From the NCBI GenBank assembly GCA_016841005.1, contig JAEORG010000223.1, positions 1 through 48,596 of the forward strand: a DNA stretch of 48,596 bases, in the 5' to 3' direction. The notes under the pieces were generated by a model. The model saw only the letters and a list, made by a program, of their open reading frames with translations. It was not told the origin of the DNA and did not search any database. Position 1 is the stretch's first letter; the number at the start of each line of letters is the position of its first letter. The DNA is from Candidatus Thorarchaeota archaeon. Lineage in GTDB: Archaea; Asgardarchaeota; Thorarchaeia; Thorarchaeales; Thorarchaeaceae. This document shows positions 38,836-48,247 of the stretch, piece after piece. The position numbers and the translations under genes were made by a program.

Positions 38836-41670
38836 ATGAGAGAACACATTAGTGTAAAAGGAGCTAGAACAAATAATCTAAGAAATATCGATGTGGACAT
38901 CCCCCGCGATAAGTTGACCGTAGTAACCGGCGTATCGGGGTCGGGAAAAACATCGCTTGCTTTTGATGTGATTTTTAGTGAAGCACAACGCAAGTTTATG
39001 GAATCAATGTCAGCTACTTCTCGAACCATGTTACCCATGCTAGAGAGAGCTGATGTAGACTCAATCTTAGGTCTATCACCTGTCGTTGCCATAGAGCAGA
39101 AGACAGGGACTGTCAACCCAAGATCTACAGTTGGTACGATGACAGACATCTCAAGTTACATGAGAATTCTCTTCTCTGTCCTAGGTCAAGCACATTGTCC
39201 ATACTGTAACAAGAAAGTCCACACACGTAACGCGAACCAAATTGTTGATCATCTTATGACCTTACCAGAGGGGACAAGTGTAGAGATTCTTGCTCCTGTG
39301 AATAAGATCTATGATGAAGATTATCCATACCTGTTTGATGATATACGGCAGAAGGGATACAAACGAATCAAGATCGATGATGTGCCATATAGTATCAATG
39401 ACAAGATTGAGCTTGATGAAACTAAAGACTACAAGATTGAGGCTTTAGTTGATAGAATTATCATCAAACAAGACCTGTATCATCAGTTTGCAATATCAAT
39501 AGAGAATGCAAAGAATGTCGGAAGTGGTTTCATTCGGTTTGAAGTTGATGAATCAATCCCTGCCGATGTCCGCAAGAAGTTCTACAAGGATTTCGGATGC
39601 ACTGATCACCACATCATCATGCACAAACTGCTTCCTGGAGCGTTCTCGCCAAACATACCAGATCATGCATGCCCAACATGTCTGGGAGTGGGAACTCTGC
39701 TAAAGGCAGACCCTCGCTTGATGATCATAGACCCTAAGAAGACTCTCAAGAAAGGGGCATTGGCATGGTATCCAAAGTACTGGATGTACAGCATATCACA
39801 GCATCTAGGATTCGATATGGAAGTACCCTTTGAGGAGTTTCCAGAAGATGCAAAACATCAACTCTTCTATGGGGTTACAGGCGAGTTCACTCTCCAAGAA
39901 CCTCCAGACTGGCCCAATAAGTATAGGCATCGATCTGTGGGGCAGAAGGTCACCTACATGGGCATCTGTAACTCAATAGACAGATACTACAGGAATGACA
40001 GAAAGAAGGGTGAGCGCTACGAGTGGTACCGCAAGATCATGGCCGAGAACATCTGTCCTGATTGTCAGGGGAAGAAACTCATTCCCCAGCGACTATTAGT
40101 GACCGTTGACGGGAAACAAATCCATGAGCTGGGTGAGTATTTCATTAACCATCTCCTCGAATATGTTGATTCGATTAAAGTACTGACGGACAAGGAGAAG
40201 GCAGGAAATCAGGTCATCAATGAACTCCGAAAACGAATTCAACTTCTAGTAGACATAGGTCTCTACTATCTTCGTCTGAACAGACGTGCAAGAACGCTTT
40301 CTGCTGGCGAGGCTCAGAGGATAAAGCTGTCAACACAACTAGGTTCTGAGCTGATGGGCATGTTGTATGTGCTTGATGAACCATCAATCGGACTCCACAT
40401 GCGTGATAGTAACAGGATTATTGACATTCTCAAACGTCTCAGGGACACAGGAAACACAGTCATTGTAATAGAACATGACTTGGACACTATCAGACAGGCT
40501 GACAACATCATCGAGATTGGACCCGGACCAGGTGTCCATGGTGGTGAGATTGTAGCTCAGGGCACATACGAAAAGATTGCTGATGATCCGAAGTTCTTGA
40601 CAGGATACTACCTGAGTGGCAAGAAGACGATACCATATCTAGGCAAGTCAAGAGAATACAATGGAAAGAAGTTGAAGGTCTTAGGTGCTAGAGAGAACAA
40701 TCTGAAAGGGATAGATGTCGACTTTCCACTTGGAGTCTTCATCTGCATTACTGGCGTCAGTGGAAGTGGAAAGAGTACTCTGATTGAGGACGTACTTGGT
40801 AATAAGCTACTTCATGATATGAGAGACCCACGAGTATTGTATGGTAAACACGATCGGATAGAAGGCATAGAGAACATTGCAGATGTGAGAATTGTAGATC
40901 AATCTCCTATCGGACGTCACTCGCGATCAACCCCAGCGACCTATGTTGGATTCTTGGATAAGATACGACGGCTTTTCGTTGAAACACCTGAAGCACAGGC
41001 ACGAGGCTATGAGATGGGTAGGTTCAGCTACAACTCAACCGAAGGCCGATGTACTGAATGCAATGGAGAAGGTCTTGTTCGAATCGAGCTTCAATACATG
41101 CCCGATATTCAGACTGTATGTCCAGTCTGCAAAGGAGCCAGGTATTCAGAAGAGATTCTTGAGATTCGCTACAAAGGTAAGAACATGGGTGATGTTCTCA
41201 ACATGACTGTTGAGGAAGCGAACGCGTTCTTCAAGGAAACTCGTCTAATACGTCATAAAACAAAGATAATGATGGATCTTGGTTTAGGATACCTGAAACT
41301 TGGACAACCCGCACCTACTCTGAGTGGTGGCGAGAGTCAGCGAATCAAGCTTGCTAAAGAACTTGGTAAGCTGAAGAAGCTCAAGGATAACCTGTACATC
41401 ATGGATGAGCCTACAGTAGGTTTGCACATGGAGGACATTCAGATGCTACTGAAGACTATCCACAAGTTGGTCGATGCAGGTAACACCGTGATTGTCATCG
41501 AACACCATATCGATGTCATCAAGTCAGCGGACTATATAATTGACTTAGGACCTGAAGGTGGTGCGGAAGGCGGCGAAGTGATCGCAGAGGGGACAGTGGA
41601 TGATATCATCAAGTGTGAGAAGTCTTACACTGCGAAGTACCTCCAGAAGGCTGTGGAGTCTTCCTCGTAA
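38836..41670 (+). CDS. uvrA: UvrA-family excinuclease ATPase
   Basis: A 944-residue damage-recognition ATPase of nucleotide-excision repair, of normal bacterial-type UvrA length. It has two ABC modules: Walker [10 protein letters not shown] near residue 36 with signature [12 protein letters not shown], and GVSGSGKST in the second half with [12 protein letters not shown]. Zinc-binding CxxC pairs are at CPYC, CPTC, CPDC and CTEC/CPVC. The Walker B segments are [13 protein letters not shown] and [13 protein letters not shown]. The sequence matches full-length UvrA more than the short drug-resistance UvrA-like forms. No uvrB or uvrC is present in the window. The ATG has GGAGG 9 bases before it. 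A nucleotidyltransferase gene follows by 16 bases and is likely co-transcribed. Confidence 0.93.
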   Translation: MREHISVKGARTNNLRNIDVDIPRDKLTVVTGVSGSGKTSLAFDVIFSEAQRKFMESMSATSRTMLPMLERADVDSILGLSPVVAIEQKTGTVNPRSTVGTMTDISSYMRILFSVLGQAHCPYCNKKVHTRNANQIVDHLMTLPEGTSVEILAPVNKIYDEDYPYLFDDIRQKGYKRIKIDDVPYSINDKIELDETKDYKIEALVDRIIIKQDLYHQFAISIENAKNVGSGFIRFEVDESIPADVRKKFYKDFGCTDHHIIMHKLLPGAFSPNIPDHACPTCLGVGTLLKADPRLMIIDPKKTLKKGALAWYPKYWMYSISQHLGFDMEVPFEEFPEDAKHQLFYGVTGEFTLQEPPDWPNKYRHRSVGQKVTYMGICNSIDRYYRNDRKKGERYEWYRKIMAENICPDCQGKKLIPQRLLVTVDGKQIHELGEYFINHLLEYVDSIKVLTDKEKAGNQVINELRKRIQLLVDIGLYYLRLNRRARTLSAGEAQRIKLSTQLGSELMGMLYVLDEPSIGLHMRDSNRIIDILKRLRDTGNTVIVIEHDLDTIRQADNIIEIGPGPGVHGGEIVAQGTYEKIADDPKFLTGYYLSGKKTIPYLGKSREYNGKKLKVLGARENNLKGIDVDFPLGVFICITGVSGSGKSTLIEDVLGNKLLHDMRDPRVLYGKHDRIEGIENIADVRIVDQSPIGRHSRSTPATYVGFLDKIRRLFVETPEAQARGYEMGRFSYNSTEGRCTECNGEGLVRIELQYMPDIQTVCPVCKGARYSEEILEIRYKGKNMGDVLNMTVEEANAFFKETRLIRHKTKIMMDLGLGYLKLGQPAPTLSGGESQRIKLAKELGKLKKLKDNLYIMDEPTVGLHMEDIQMLLKTIHKLVDAGNTVIVIEHHIDVIKSADYIIDLGPEGGAEGGEVIAEGTVDDIIKCEKSYTAKYLQKAVESSS

Positions 41671-41686
41671 ACAGGAGTTGATAAAC

Positions 41687-43588
41687 TTGGAAGACCCACA
41701 GATAAGGAAACACTATGAGGATGCAATATCCAGTTTTATTGAGCGAGCAAAGCAGGATAATCGAGTTTTGGCGATTATTCTGTACGGTAGTATGGCATAT
41801 GATGAAGTAACAGAACGTTCTAACATCAATATGTATGTCGTAACTGATGAAGGACGGCACAAATCTACTCGTGTTGTTGAACAGGGAATACCAATAGACT
41901 TGGATATTTTTAGCCGAGATGGCTTCATGAGAAGCATTCAGAGGCAACGAGGCAGGGGATTGCTTCAGTCTCTTGCTTATAGTAAACTGGTGTTCTCCCG
42001 CGACTGCTCATTCACAGAATTCTACAAGAACTTGGACAAAAAGGTCGGGCTCAGGGATAGAATGGTGCTTCAGATTATCTACCATAGTGCAACTCGTTAT
42101 GATCTTGAGAAAGCTGAGAAGTATCTCTACATCAAAGGTGATCTTGCACACAGTTTTCATTCGCTCTTGCATGGATTGAGTGAACTTGGATATCTAATCT
42201 GCTATCTCAATAATGTTTGGCCACCACGAGAGGTCATACTGAAAGGGAGAGAATTTGAGCCAGATCTCTTCCCCAAGCTCTTTGACGATCTTATTGACAA
42301 CGAAGTAACAAAAGAGTCACTCGAGAGAACTCTGCAAATGGCTCACGGGTATTTAGATCAGATCGAAGTGAAATGTCATAAATTGATTCTAGATTATATC
42401 TCTGAGAAAGGAGGAACAGCAACTCAATCAGATTTAGAGGCTTATTTCGGTCCTCGGGGTTTGAGATTCGTAGTGTTGGAAAGTCTTCATCGAAGAAAGA
42501 TTCTCAGGCGAACAGTAGCCCCAAGAAAACTCACTAAGAAAGGAGTGATTGAGTACAATGAACCACAGTACCACTTCAGTTGGGACTCATTCGATCCTGA
42601 CAAGGTTCTTCCAACAACAATTGGACCTTCTGATGTGGAAAGATCTCGTGTTCACGCAGATTATCAGAGTGCTATTGATGAGCTTCAAAAGAAAGTGGAG
42701 AAAGACGAATACGTACTCAACCTCATGTTATCAGGAAGCCTTTCCTATGATACTGTTTGGGAGAAGTCAGACATCGATGTGATGATTGTCACTCGAGACG
42801 AGCCTTATTCTACAGGACGCGTTTTCATAGAGAAGGATGTCTTGATTGAGGGAGAGGTCGTGACTAGAGATCATTTCAGAAGGGGAACGAATCGGGTGAC
42901 AGATGGAAGCATCTTCCACTCATATTTCTTAATGAGCAAGGTTCTCTTCTCTAGGGATGACACAATGAAAGACATGTACGAAGATATCCAGAATATTGGA
43001 TCGAGAGATCTCGAACACATTCTCCTCTTGAACTACATATTCTGCAAGGACCTCATCAATAAGTCATACAAAGCACTCTATGTGAAGGAAGATCCACACT
43101 TCGCTTTGAACTTCATGATGTCAGGGATACGGCGTATGGCAAACATTGAGGTGCTCATGAATGAGAAGGTACCTTTGCGAGAATCTACAGCACAAGCACT
43201 AGAGCTTAACCCTGATTTCTTCAGAACAATCTTTACAGATATGATAACAAAGTCACTAAGGGACAAAGAAACGATAGAATATATTTTGGAGATGATGGAA
43301 AAGTATCTTATTGATAGATTGGAAACGATTGCGCAACCAATACTAAGACTGCTTGAGAAGAAGGATGAAATCACCTATTCGGATCTTAGGGAACACTTTG
43401 ACGGTATTCGACTACCAGTGGACCTAAGAGACTTCGTAGAGATAGGTCTGATAACACAGACAGCTGCACCCCTTATGTTGACTAAGAAGAGTTCTTCTGA
43501 GTTGTTGCAACCTGCATACCAAATAGCAAGAGGCCATGGAAAGCTGACTTCTGAGTTTGAGGAAGTGATACCGGACTTTCTAATCTAG
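41687..43588 (+). CDS. Tandem nucleotidyltransferase protein (first copy degenerate) with winged-helix segments
   Basis: A 633-residue protein made of two homologous halves, each a nucleotidyltransferase domain, a helical region and a winged-helix-like segment. Copy 1 (about 1-290) has the GS motif at GSMAYDEVTERSNIN (Gly34, Ser35), but the two metal-binding aspartates are replaced by Asn46 and Asn48. Copy 2 (about 315-633) keeps GSLSYDTVWEKSDID (Gly350, Ser351, Asp362, Asp364). In each, a further acidic pair follows (DLD at 71-73, EGE at 388-390). The helical parts resemble the C-terminal region of antibiotic nucleotidyltransferases. The TTG start has AGGAG 9 bases before it. It is downstream of uvrA in one operon. 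Confidence 0.85.
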   Translation: MEDPQIRKHYEDAISSFIERAKQDNRVLAIILYGSMAYDEVTERSNINMYVVTDEGRHKSTRVVEQGIPIDLDIFSRDGFMRSIQRQRGRGLLQSLAYSKLVFSRDCSFTEFYKNLDKKVGLRDRMVLQIIYHSATRYDLEKAEKYLYIKGDLAHSFHSLLHGLSELGYLICYLNNVWPPREVILKGREFEPDLFPKLFDDLIDNEVTKESLERTLQMAHGYLDQIEVKCHKLILDYISEKGGTATQSDLEAYFGPRGLRFVVLESLHRRKILRRTVAPRKLTKKGVIEYNEPQYHFSWDSFDPDKVLPTTIGPSDVERSRVHADYQSAIDELQKKVEKDEYVLNLMLSGSLSYDTVWEKSDIDVMIVTRDEPYSTGRVFIEKDVLIEGEVVTRDHFRRGTNRVTDGSIFHSYFLMSKVLFSRDDTMKDMYEDIQNIGSRDLEHILLLNYIFCKDLINKSYKALYVKEDPHFALNFMMSGIRRMANIEVLMNEKVPLRESTAQALELNPDFFRTIFTDMITKSLRDKETIEYILEMMEKYLIDRLETIAQPILRLLEKKDEITYSDLREHFDGIRLPVDLRDFVEIGLITQTAAPLMLTKKSSSELLQPAYQIARGHGKLTSEFEEVIPDFLI

Positions 43589-43594
43589 ATTGAG

Positions 43595-43622
43595 TTGCAG
43601 TAGGTCTTCAGTCCTGCTGCAA
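43595..43622 (+). terminator. Hairpin terminator of the uvrA operon
   Basis: TTGCAGTAGG and CCTGCTGCAA pair over 10 positions with one G-U, with an 8-base loop. It begins 6 bases after the stop of the nucleotidyltransferase gene and is followed by ACATTTCTTTC. This closes the uvrA-nucleotidyltransferase transcript. Confidence 0.55.
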
Positions 43623-43664
43623 ACATTTCTTTCAGAATAATGAAAACATTATGAAGATGAAACA

Positions 43665-43973
43665 ATGAGAGATATAGAACTTGAAATCTTTGAAGGAGAA
43701 CATTATACAAGACATAAGGTTGGAGAGAAATTCAAGTACCCAAAGAACAATGGAAAGCTCTGTCCATGGTTACTCTATAGTGCGAGTCACATGATACAGG
43801 TGCTAATGTATGATGGTAGACTTGGATGGAGTTACAAGCATACTCCCTATAAGAAAATCATCAACAAAGATGGAGTAACAACAGAGTTTGTACGATGCTC
43901 TGATCCAACCTCTGCTGGGATAGTTCTGAAGATTACAGCCACCACAAGAGCAAGGAAGAAGAAACCTCAATAA
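43665..43973 (+). CDS. TIGR04076-like small protein
   Basis: A 102-residue protein. The pattern VGEKFKYPKNNGKLCPWLLYS, followed by MIQVLMYDGRLGWS, resembles the small TIGR04076 family (VGDxF...GxxCPWAxHxLxPxxxxLxxG). The cysteine in LCPW matches the conserved one. Its function is not known. The C terminus is strongly basic (TRARKKKPQ). It lies between the uvrA operon and a convergent ferritin-like gene, 12 bases from the latter's end. Confidence 0.6.
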   Translation: MRDIELEIFEGEHYTRHKVGEKFKYPKNNGKLCPWLLYSASHMIQVLMYDGRLGWSYKHTPYKKIINKDGVTTEFVRCSDPTSAGIVLKITATTRARKKKPQ

Positions 43974-43985
43974 TCACTTTGGAAT

Positions 43986-44474
43986 CTAATCTTCTGGATC
44001 TTCACACACGATGTCAGATCCAGTAACACCCTTTACTGTCTGAAGAGGTTGCATCTTGACTAGACGTGTAATTTCCTCAAGATCGGTATGATGCCGTTCT
44101 TCATCATTACGAAGATGTTGCAGAAGTAAAACTCCAATTGGATCATTCATCTCCGCTAACGCATTATCTAGGAGATGGATCATCTTACTCTCTTGCATTC
44201 TAAAAGATTCAAGATCTCTAGAGAGTTTAACGCGGTCAACGTATCTTTGAACTTTTGCACTCCATCGATCGCATGGAGTCTTCTTCATCATTTCGATCAT
44301 ACCTTCAAGGAATTTCATGTGCTTCCAGGTATCTAATCGCATTTCCATAAAGACTAGCCGTACCGCAATTTCCTCTGCTCCCTTCTCCGCCTCATGGAGA
44401 TCATTGAGAGTCTGTTCTTCTACCGTAATTTGATTTTGCAGAATACTCACTAGCTGTGGATTTGGTTCGGACAT
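43986..44474 (-). CDS. Ferritin-like four-helix protein
   Basis: A 162-residue mostly helical protein. The repeated helix pattern and acidic/His pairs (QITVEEQTLNDLHEAEKGAEE, RLVFMEMRLDTWKHMKFLEGM, MQESKMIHLLDNALAEM, HLRNDEERHHTDLEEI) resemble the ferritin-like/rubrerythrin superfamily, in which Glu and His residues hold a di-iron site. The ligands EE and EERHH are suggestive. The ATG at 44474 is chosen because GGGAG lies about 9 bases before it, rather than an ATG 12 codons upstream. The TATA-like ATTATATAG lies about 90 bases upstream. Function unknown. Confidence 0.7.
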   Translation of the reverse strand: MSEPNPQLVSILQNQITVEEQTLNDLHEAEKGAEEIAVRLVFMEMRLDTWKHMKFLEGMIEMMKKTPCDRWSAKVQRYVDRVKLSRDLESFRMQESKMIHLLDNALAEMNDPIGVLLLQHLRNDEERHHTDLEEITRLVKMQPLQTVKGVTGSDIVCEDPED

Positions 44475-44625
44475 TCTTTCACTCCCGATTTTACAACCCA
44501 TTAGATACATTTGTGACCTAATGGAAGTCTAAGGTTGAGAACCGTGTTGTTATTGTCTATATAATGGAAGGTGTCAACGCTTTCATAGTGCACTCTTTTA
44601 CACATTCATTGCCGAGAAATTTGAT

Positions 44626-45117
44626 TTATTGCAGACGCTCCATTTTTTGGATCCATTCTCCAAGTGCCTTTTTTGAGTACTTGCCAGTGAGTCTTTCATA
44701 TGCCTCATGAATGGGTAAAAACAGAATCTGCAGATGTTCATCACTCTTCTGGATTGCGTCAGATTCACTCGTAGCCGCAAAAACAATGAAGATTACTGCC
44801 TTGTCATGCCTCTTTGTTGAATATGAATTCACATAATTAGTTATTTTAACATCGAGCCCTGTTTCCTCGTTTACCTCACGAATCAACGCATCATCCAGAC
44901 TCTCACCCGACTCGACAAATCCTCCAGGAAGGCCCCAGAGGTGCGGCCTATCCTTGTATTGGGCAACAATTACCTTTCCCTCGTATTGGACTATTGCTGC
45001 CACAGCAGGTGCAGGATTGATATATTCTAAAAAGCCGCATTTAGCACAGCTAGCTCTGTATGGTTTTTCTTCATCGATTGAAAAAGACTCACTTCCACAT
45101 TCAGGACAAAATCTCAT
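44626..45117 (-). CDS. Nudix hydrolase with N-terminal zinc ribbon
   Basis: A 163-residue hydrolase of nucleoside-diphosphate-linked compounds. The N-terminal CPECG...CAKCG pair (about 4-28) is a zinc ribbon like that of NADH pyrophosphatase and related Nudix proteins. The Nudix box is GGFVESGESLDDALIREVNEETGLDV, matching G-x5-E-x7-REUxEExGU. NADH, NUDP-sugars or damaged nucleotides are all possible substrates. The first possible start is TTG at 45126, and the ATG at 45117 is chosen. It is divergent from the winged-helix membrane protein. Confidence 0.88.
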   Translation of the reverse strand: MRFCPECGSESFSIDEEKPYRASCAKCGFLEYINPAPAVAAIVQYEGKVIVAQYKDRPHLWGLPGGFVESGESLDDALIREVNEETGLDVKITNYVNSYSTKRHDKAVIFIVFAATSESDAIQKSDEHLQILFLPIHEAYERLTGKYSKKALGEWIQKMERLQ

Positions 45118-45237
45118 TCTTACCAAAGTTCCTTACCTGCCTCTTGTGAGCATATATGATGACTTGCATAAAAGATAGTCTGGTCCTGAAAACAGGTATT
45201 ATATCAAATCAAATGAAGTATACCTCAGTGGTAATCA

Positions 45238-45717
45238 ATGGCAACAAATGACAATCAAGGAAACAAAGAGAATGATGAAGTGGCCCTCTTTGAGGCAATC
45301 TCTCATCCGGTAAGGATTCAGATATTATTTTCACTTCACGAGAGTCCGTTAGGTTTCTCGGACCTCAAGAGAAAGGTGGGGATTTCCAGTAGTGGCAATC
45401 TTCAACATCATTTAGGAAAACTAGCTAGCTTGATAGTAACTAATGACTCTGCTGATTACACTCTTACAGATCAAGGACGGGAATCGATTGTTGCCATAAA
45501 GGCGGTGAGAAATATTCAGAATGGACGTAGTGAAGATGTTGGTCTTGTGACCTTTGTGACATCACTAGTATTCTATGTCACATATATCAACGTGCAATTC
45601 CTTCTGGGACCAGTTGATATTCTTATTCCACTTGAAACATTGGTAAGTGTCCTTGTCTTTGCTCCAGTGTTCTATTTCATCTACTCTTGGAGGCTCAGAA
45701 AAAGTAGGGATATCTAA
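45238..45717 (+). CDS. Membrane-tethered winged-helix (ArsR-like) regulator
   Basis: A 159-residue protein. Residues 14-85 form an ArsR-type winged helix (VALFEAISHPVRIQILFSLHE, LKRKVGISSSGNLQHHLGKL, DYTLTDQG). Residues 101-123 and 132-152 are two membrane helices, and the tail is basic (RLRKSRDI). DNA binding and membrane attachment are therefore combined in one chain, with the DNA-binding domain on the cytoplasmic side. A TATA-like TATTATAT lies about 37 bases before the ATG. Target genes are unknown, though it might control its divergent neighbour, the Nudix gene. Confidence 0.8.
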   Translation: MATNDNQGNKENDEVALFEAISHPVRIQILFSLHESPLGFSDLKRKVGISSSGNLQHHLGKLASLIVTNDSADYTLTDQGRESIVAIKAVRNIQNGRSEDVGLVTFVTSLVFYVTYINVQFLLGPVDILIPLETLVSVLVFAPVFYFIYSWRLRKSRDI

Positions 45718-45826
45718 GAACAGTCTTCTATTCGATTGAAGAATTCACGAGAATAGTTAGAAAAAGTCTGTAGAGGATGATACAAATCATTGATTATCAC
45801 TTTTCTATCGACTTATTTACATAACA

Positions 45827-45834
45827 TTATAAGC
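45827..45834 (+). promoter_or_regulatory. TATA box of the small OB-like gene
   Basis: ATTATAAG lies about 28 bases before the ATG at 45859, with an AT-rich spacer and no Shine-Dalgarno. This is the typical layout of a leaderless archaeal transcript. Confidence 0.5.
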
Positions 45835-45858
45835 TTACTTTATTATAGTTAACTACAG

Positions 45859-46143
45859 ATGAATGAAATGATTGTTCGCGGAAAGATTATTGCATCACAG
45901 CTCGCAACCATGGGAGCGAAAGCAAGTGTCTATGGATATATCACACTACGAAAGGAAAATGGTGAACAGATGAAAATCAAGATTGATCTTCATACTGAAT
46001 GTGAAAATCTCCTTGTCGGAGACAATGTAGAGATACATGCAGAAGAGCTTGAGCACACAGGAATCATTGTTGCTCGAAGAGTAGCTCTAATCTCTGGTCC
46101 ATACCATACATCAGAAGAATCGACCTCAGAAGCGCATGCATAG
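45859..46143 (+). CDS. Small beta-rich protein (possible OB fold)
   Basis: A 94-residue protein. Four or five strands dominate (MIVRGKIIASQ, KASVYGYITLR, QMKIKIDLHTEC, GDNVEIHAEEL, GIIVARRVALI), a pattern that could form an OB-fold or other small barrel. The tail (HTSEESTSEAHA) is likely disordered. No nucleic-acid-binding motif is identified. The promoter supports a real gene, and the family is not recognised. Confidence 0.6.
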   Translation: MNEMIVRGKIIASQLATMGAKASVYGYITLRKENGEQMKIKIDLHTECENLLVGDNVEIHAEELEHTGIIVARRVALISGPYHTSEESTSEAHA

Positions 46144-46279
46144 AATATCGTCTATTCCAAATCTTGAATCACAAGTATAGAACTACCAAAACAGAAACAG
46201 CCAGCAGGGATGATATCTCTTCAATCAGAATATGCAAATTATGATTGAAGTAATTCAGGTTAGATTCAAGGAATCTGAC

Positions 46280-46301
46280 TTTCAGGAATTTACTCCTGAA
46301 A
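46280..46301 (-). terminator. Hairpin overlapping the end of a small membrane-protein gene
   Basis: TTTCAGGA and TCCTGAAA pair perfectly over 8 positions with a 6-base loop. On the minus strand the stop codon of the small membrane-protein gene sits in the loop. A second small dyad, GATTC-AAG-GAATC, lies next to it (46263-46275). There is no clear T-run, so termination is a guess. Confidence 0.3.
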
Positions 46302-46535
46302 TGGTGATACGATCCCTGAGGCCATTTTAGACCTCAACAAGAAATGAAGAATTATAAAGATGAGACCAATTGGTATCAGGAACAAAAATCCAGTACCTAA
46401 TATTACAGGCCTGCTGTGTGGCTGTACTCCGGGTATGATTGGGTCTTGGAGATTCACTAACCACAAAGTCACTTCGTTAAGTATGAGACCTGCAAAAATG
46501 AGCAATATCCCCATGTACAACCATCTTTGAGTCAT
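46290..46535 (-). CDS. Small two-helix membrane protein
   Basis: An 81-residue protein. Two hydrophobic segments (LYMGILLIFAGLILNEVTLWL and GTGFLFLIPIGLIFIILHFLL) flank an outward loop with several prolines (NLQDPIIPGVQPHSRPV). No family is recognised. It lies alone. No strong Shine-Dalgarno precedes its ATG. Confidence 0.55.
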   Translation of the reverse strand: MTQRWLYMGILLIFAGLILNEVTLWLVNLQDPIIPGVQPHSRPVILGTGFLFLIPIGLIFIILHFLLRSKMASGIVSPFQE

Positions 46536-46673
46536 CTGCCAGACCTGTGAGATATCCTAGGAGCTTTTAGTGTTTAATCTAATCTTCTCAGCACTATCTC
46601 TCAGAAAACAGAGACAGTAAGCAGAAATTATCCTTTTATTCTAGGTATCTCTTTCCTAGTTTCTTATGAGCAT

Positions 46674-48245
46674 CTATAGGTCTAGTGATAGTTCTGTATC
46701 CCAAGGTCCATCTTGATTATAATTGTGGCCTAACTTTAGGGAGAGTTCTGCACGAGTCAGCTCCGACCCAAGATAAGCTGCATGATTGAGAAAACTGACA
46801 TATCCGCGGGAGTGAATCGTCTTCAATATTGCATTTGCAGAGGTAGACTTCAAACGGTGAACTGACCCATCTCGCTCCTTATGTTCACAAAGAATCATGC
46901 CTGTACGATAGTCAATACCTATTCTAAAGGATCCACTCGGATCCAGTTCATATTCTTGTTTCTTCTCAGTTACTAACTCATACGATTCGTTGTCAGAAAC
47001 TGATTGGACATCAAAGAAACTTGATTTTGCAGAGAAGGAAGTAATGCCAATTTCTTTGGGAGGGGCTTTTGAGATACTAGATACAAATCCCATCATCGCA
47101 GCAGACTTCAATTCCTTGATACATCCATACGTTGATGGTCGCTCTTCTGTAGAGAGAAATACAGAGATTCCTAGTTCTATACCAAGACATGCAAGAAGGG
47201 AATTTACTCCTACCGTATCCGAATCCACAAATTCTGTGACATTGCCTATTCCAGCCAAGAACGGAAGCTCTGAATCTAGTTGCCTACACTCGTGATATGC
47301 AACTAAGGACTCCATCAATCCAGGATTAATCGGAGCTTCCATGAGTGGGTCAGCGAGGAGGTTTTCATGTCCCTGACTCCTCAATTCATTGCAAGTTTCT
47401 ACACAGATTCTTGCTCGTTCAGAAGGGACTCGTGGAAATATTCCGGATGCAACATTTGTCGGAAGGCAAACTAGTGCAACATCTTCTGGGATTCTTTGGG
47501 CCACATCAAGATTACCTCTATCTATTGATAATACAATCTCAGCTCCGGCATCCACTCCTGCAATAATTTCTGTAGGATCCAGAGTATCGATACTAATAGG
47601 GAGCCCGAATTTGCCCATCTCTGTAACTATTTCTGAAACTCTACTAGGATTGGGTTTTTTGATTGTACAACCTACATCAAGAATATCCGCCCATTCTGAA
47701 TAATATTGAGCACCTAAAAGACAGGACTCTAGCGGGCGACTGGTAGCATCAACTACTTCAGCCATCACTCTAGGAGGAAAATCCATCCCTACAGAGAGAC
47801 CTGAACGTAGTCTAAAATTACGCAATCCGAAAACAGCGTCATCTTCGATCTGATTGATTTGGGTCCGTAACTCTTCAAGAATCTTCGCTCTAATTATATC
47901 ATCAGCTGGCTTTTTCCCTGAGAGTAATGGCAAGACATCATGAAGATTCCTTAGAAGTATAGGTACAGCGGATAGGTATCGAGTGCCTTTCTTTAGAATA
48001 ACTCCAATCTCCTCAGATAATTTCGAGTAGTCCCCATTGGCGAGACCTGACACCAAAATCACATCTGGTTCATGGGTTTCTATGAATTTGGATATGTGCC
48101 GAGAAACAAGCCTAGGTGTTGTGAAGGCTGCAACCGATATTGGCAACTCTTCAACATGTACATTATCAAATCCTGAAACTATACTTACAAGGTCATCAAA
48201 TGCCATACGACCTGTGAGAAGAAGGATGCTCCCTTGGAATTCCAT
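46674..48245 (-). CDS. Dihydropteroate synthase-related protein (archaeal type, TIGR00284-like)
   Basis: A protein of about 523 residues with an N-terminal domain (about 1-135) of the DUF6513 type, then a TIM barrel related to dihydropteroate synthase (LRSGLSVGMDFPPRVMAEVVDAT, ADILDVGCTIKKPNPSRV, GLPISIDTLDPTEIIAGVDAG). The DHPS active-site pattern is only partly kept. Archaea use tetrahydromethanopterin or folate in C1 metabolism, and this family is thought to act in pterin biosynthesis, but that is not proved. The ATG at 48281 is also possible, but the ATG at 48245 gives the family-like start MEFQGSILLLTGRMAF. A 22-base dyad lies 2 bases before it. Confidence 0.8.
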   Translation of the reverse strand: MEFQGSILLLTGRMAFDDLVSIVSGFDNVHVEELPISVAAFTTPRLVSRHISKFIETHEPDVILVSGLANGDYSKLSEEIGVILKKGTRYLSAVPILLRNLHDVLPLLSGKKPADDIIRAKILEELRTQINQIEDDAVFGLRNFRLRSGLSVGMDFPPRVMAEVVDATSRPLESCLLGAQYYSEWADILDVGCTIKKPNPSRVSEIVTEMGKFGLPISIDTLDPTEIIAGVDAGAEIVLSIDRGNLDVAQRIPEDVALVCLPTNVASGIFPRVPSERARICVETCNELRSQGHENLLADPLMEAPINPGLMESLVAYHECRQLDSELPFLAGIGNVTEFVDSDTVGVNSLLACLGIELGISVFLSTEERPSTYGCIKELKSAAMMGFVSSISKAPPKEIGITSFSAKSSFFDVQSVSDNESYELVTEKKQEYELDPSGSFRIGIDYRTGMILCEHKERDGSVHRLKSTSANAILKTIHSRGYVSFLNHAAYLGSELTRAELSLKLGHNYNQDGPWDTELSLDL

Positions 48246-48247
48246 GT

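Noticed and set aside
38751..39149. Minus-strand frame overlapping the start of uvrA
   Set aside because: It covers the uvrA Walker A region and has no protein pattern of its own.
41600..41686. Longer N-terminus of the nucleotidyltransferase, overlapping uvrA
   Set aside because: The extra residues are Ser/Arg-rich, read out of the uvrA coding frame, and a strong Shine-Dalgarno marks the TTG at 41687.
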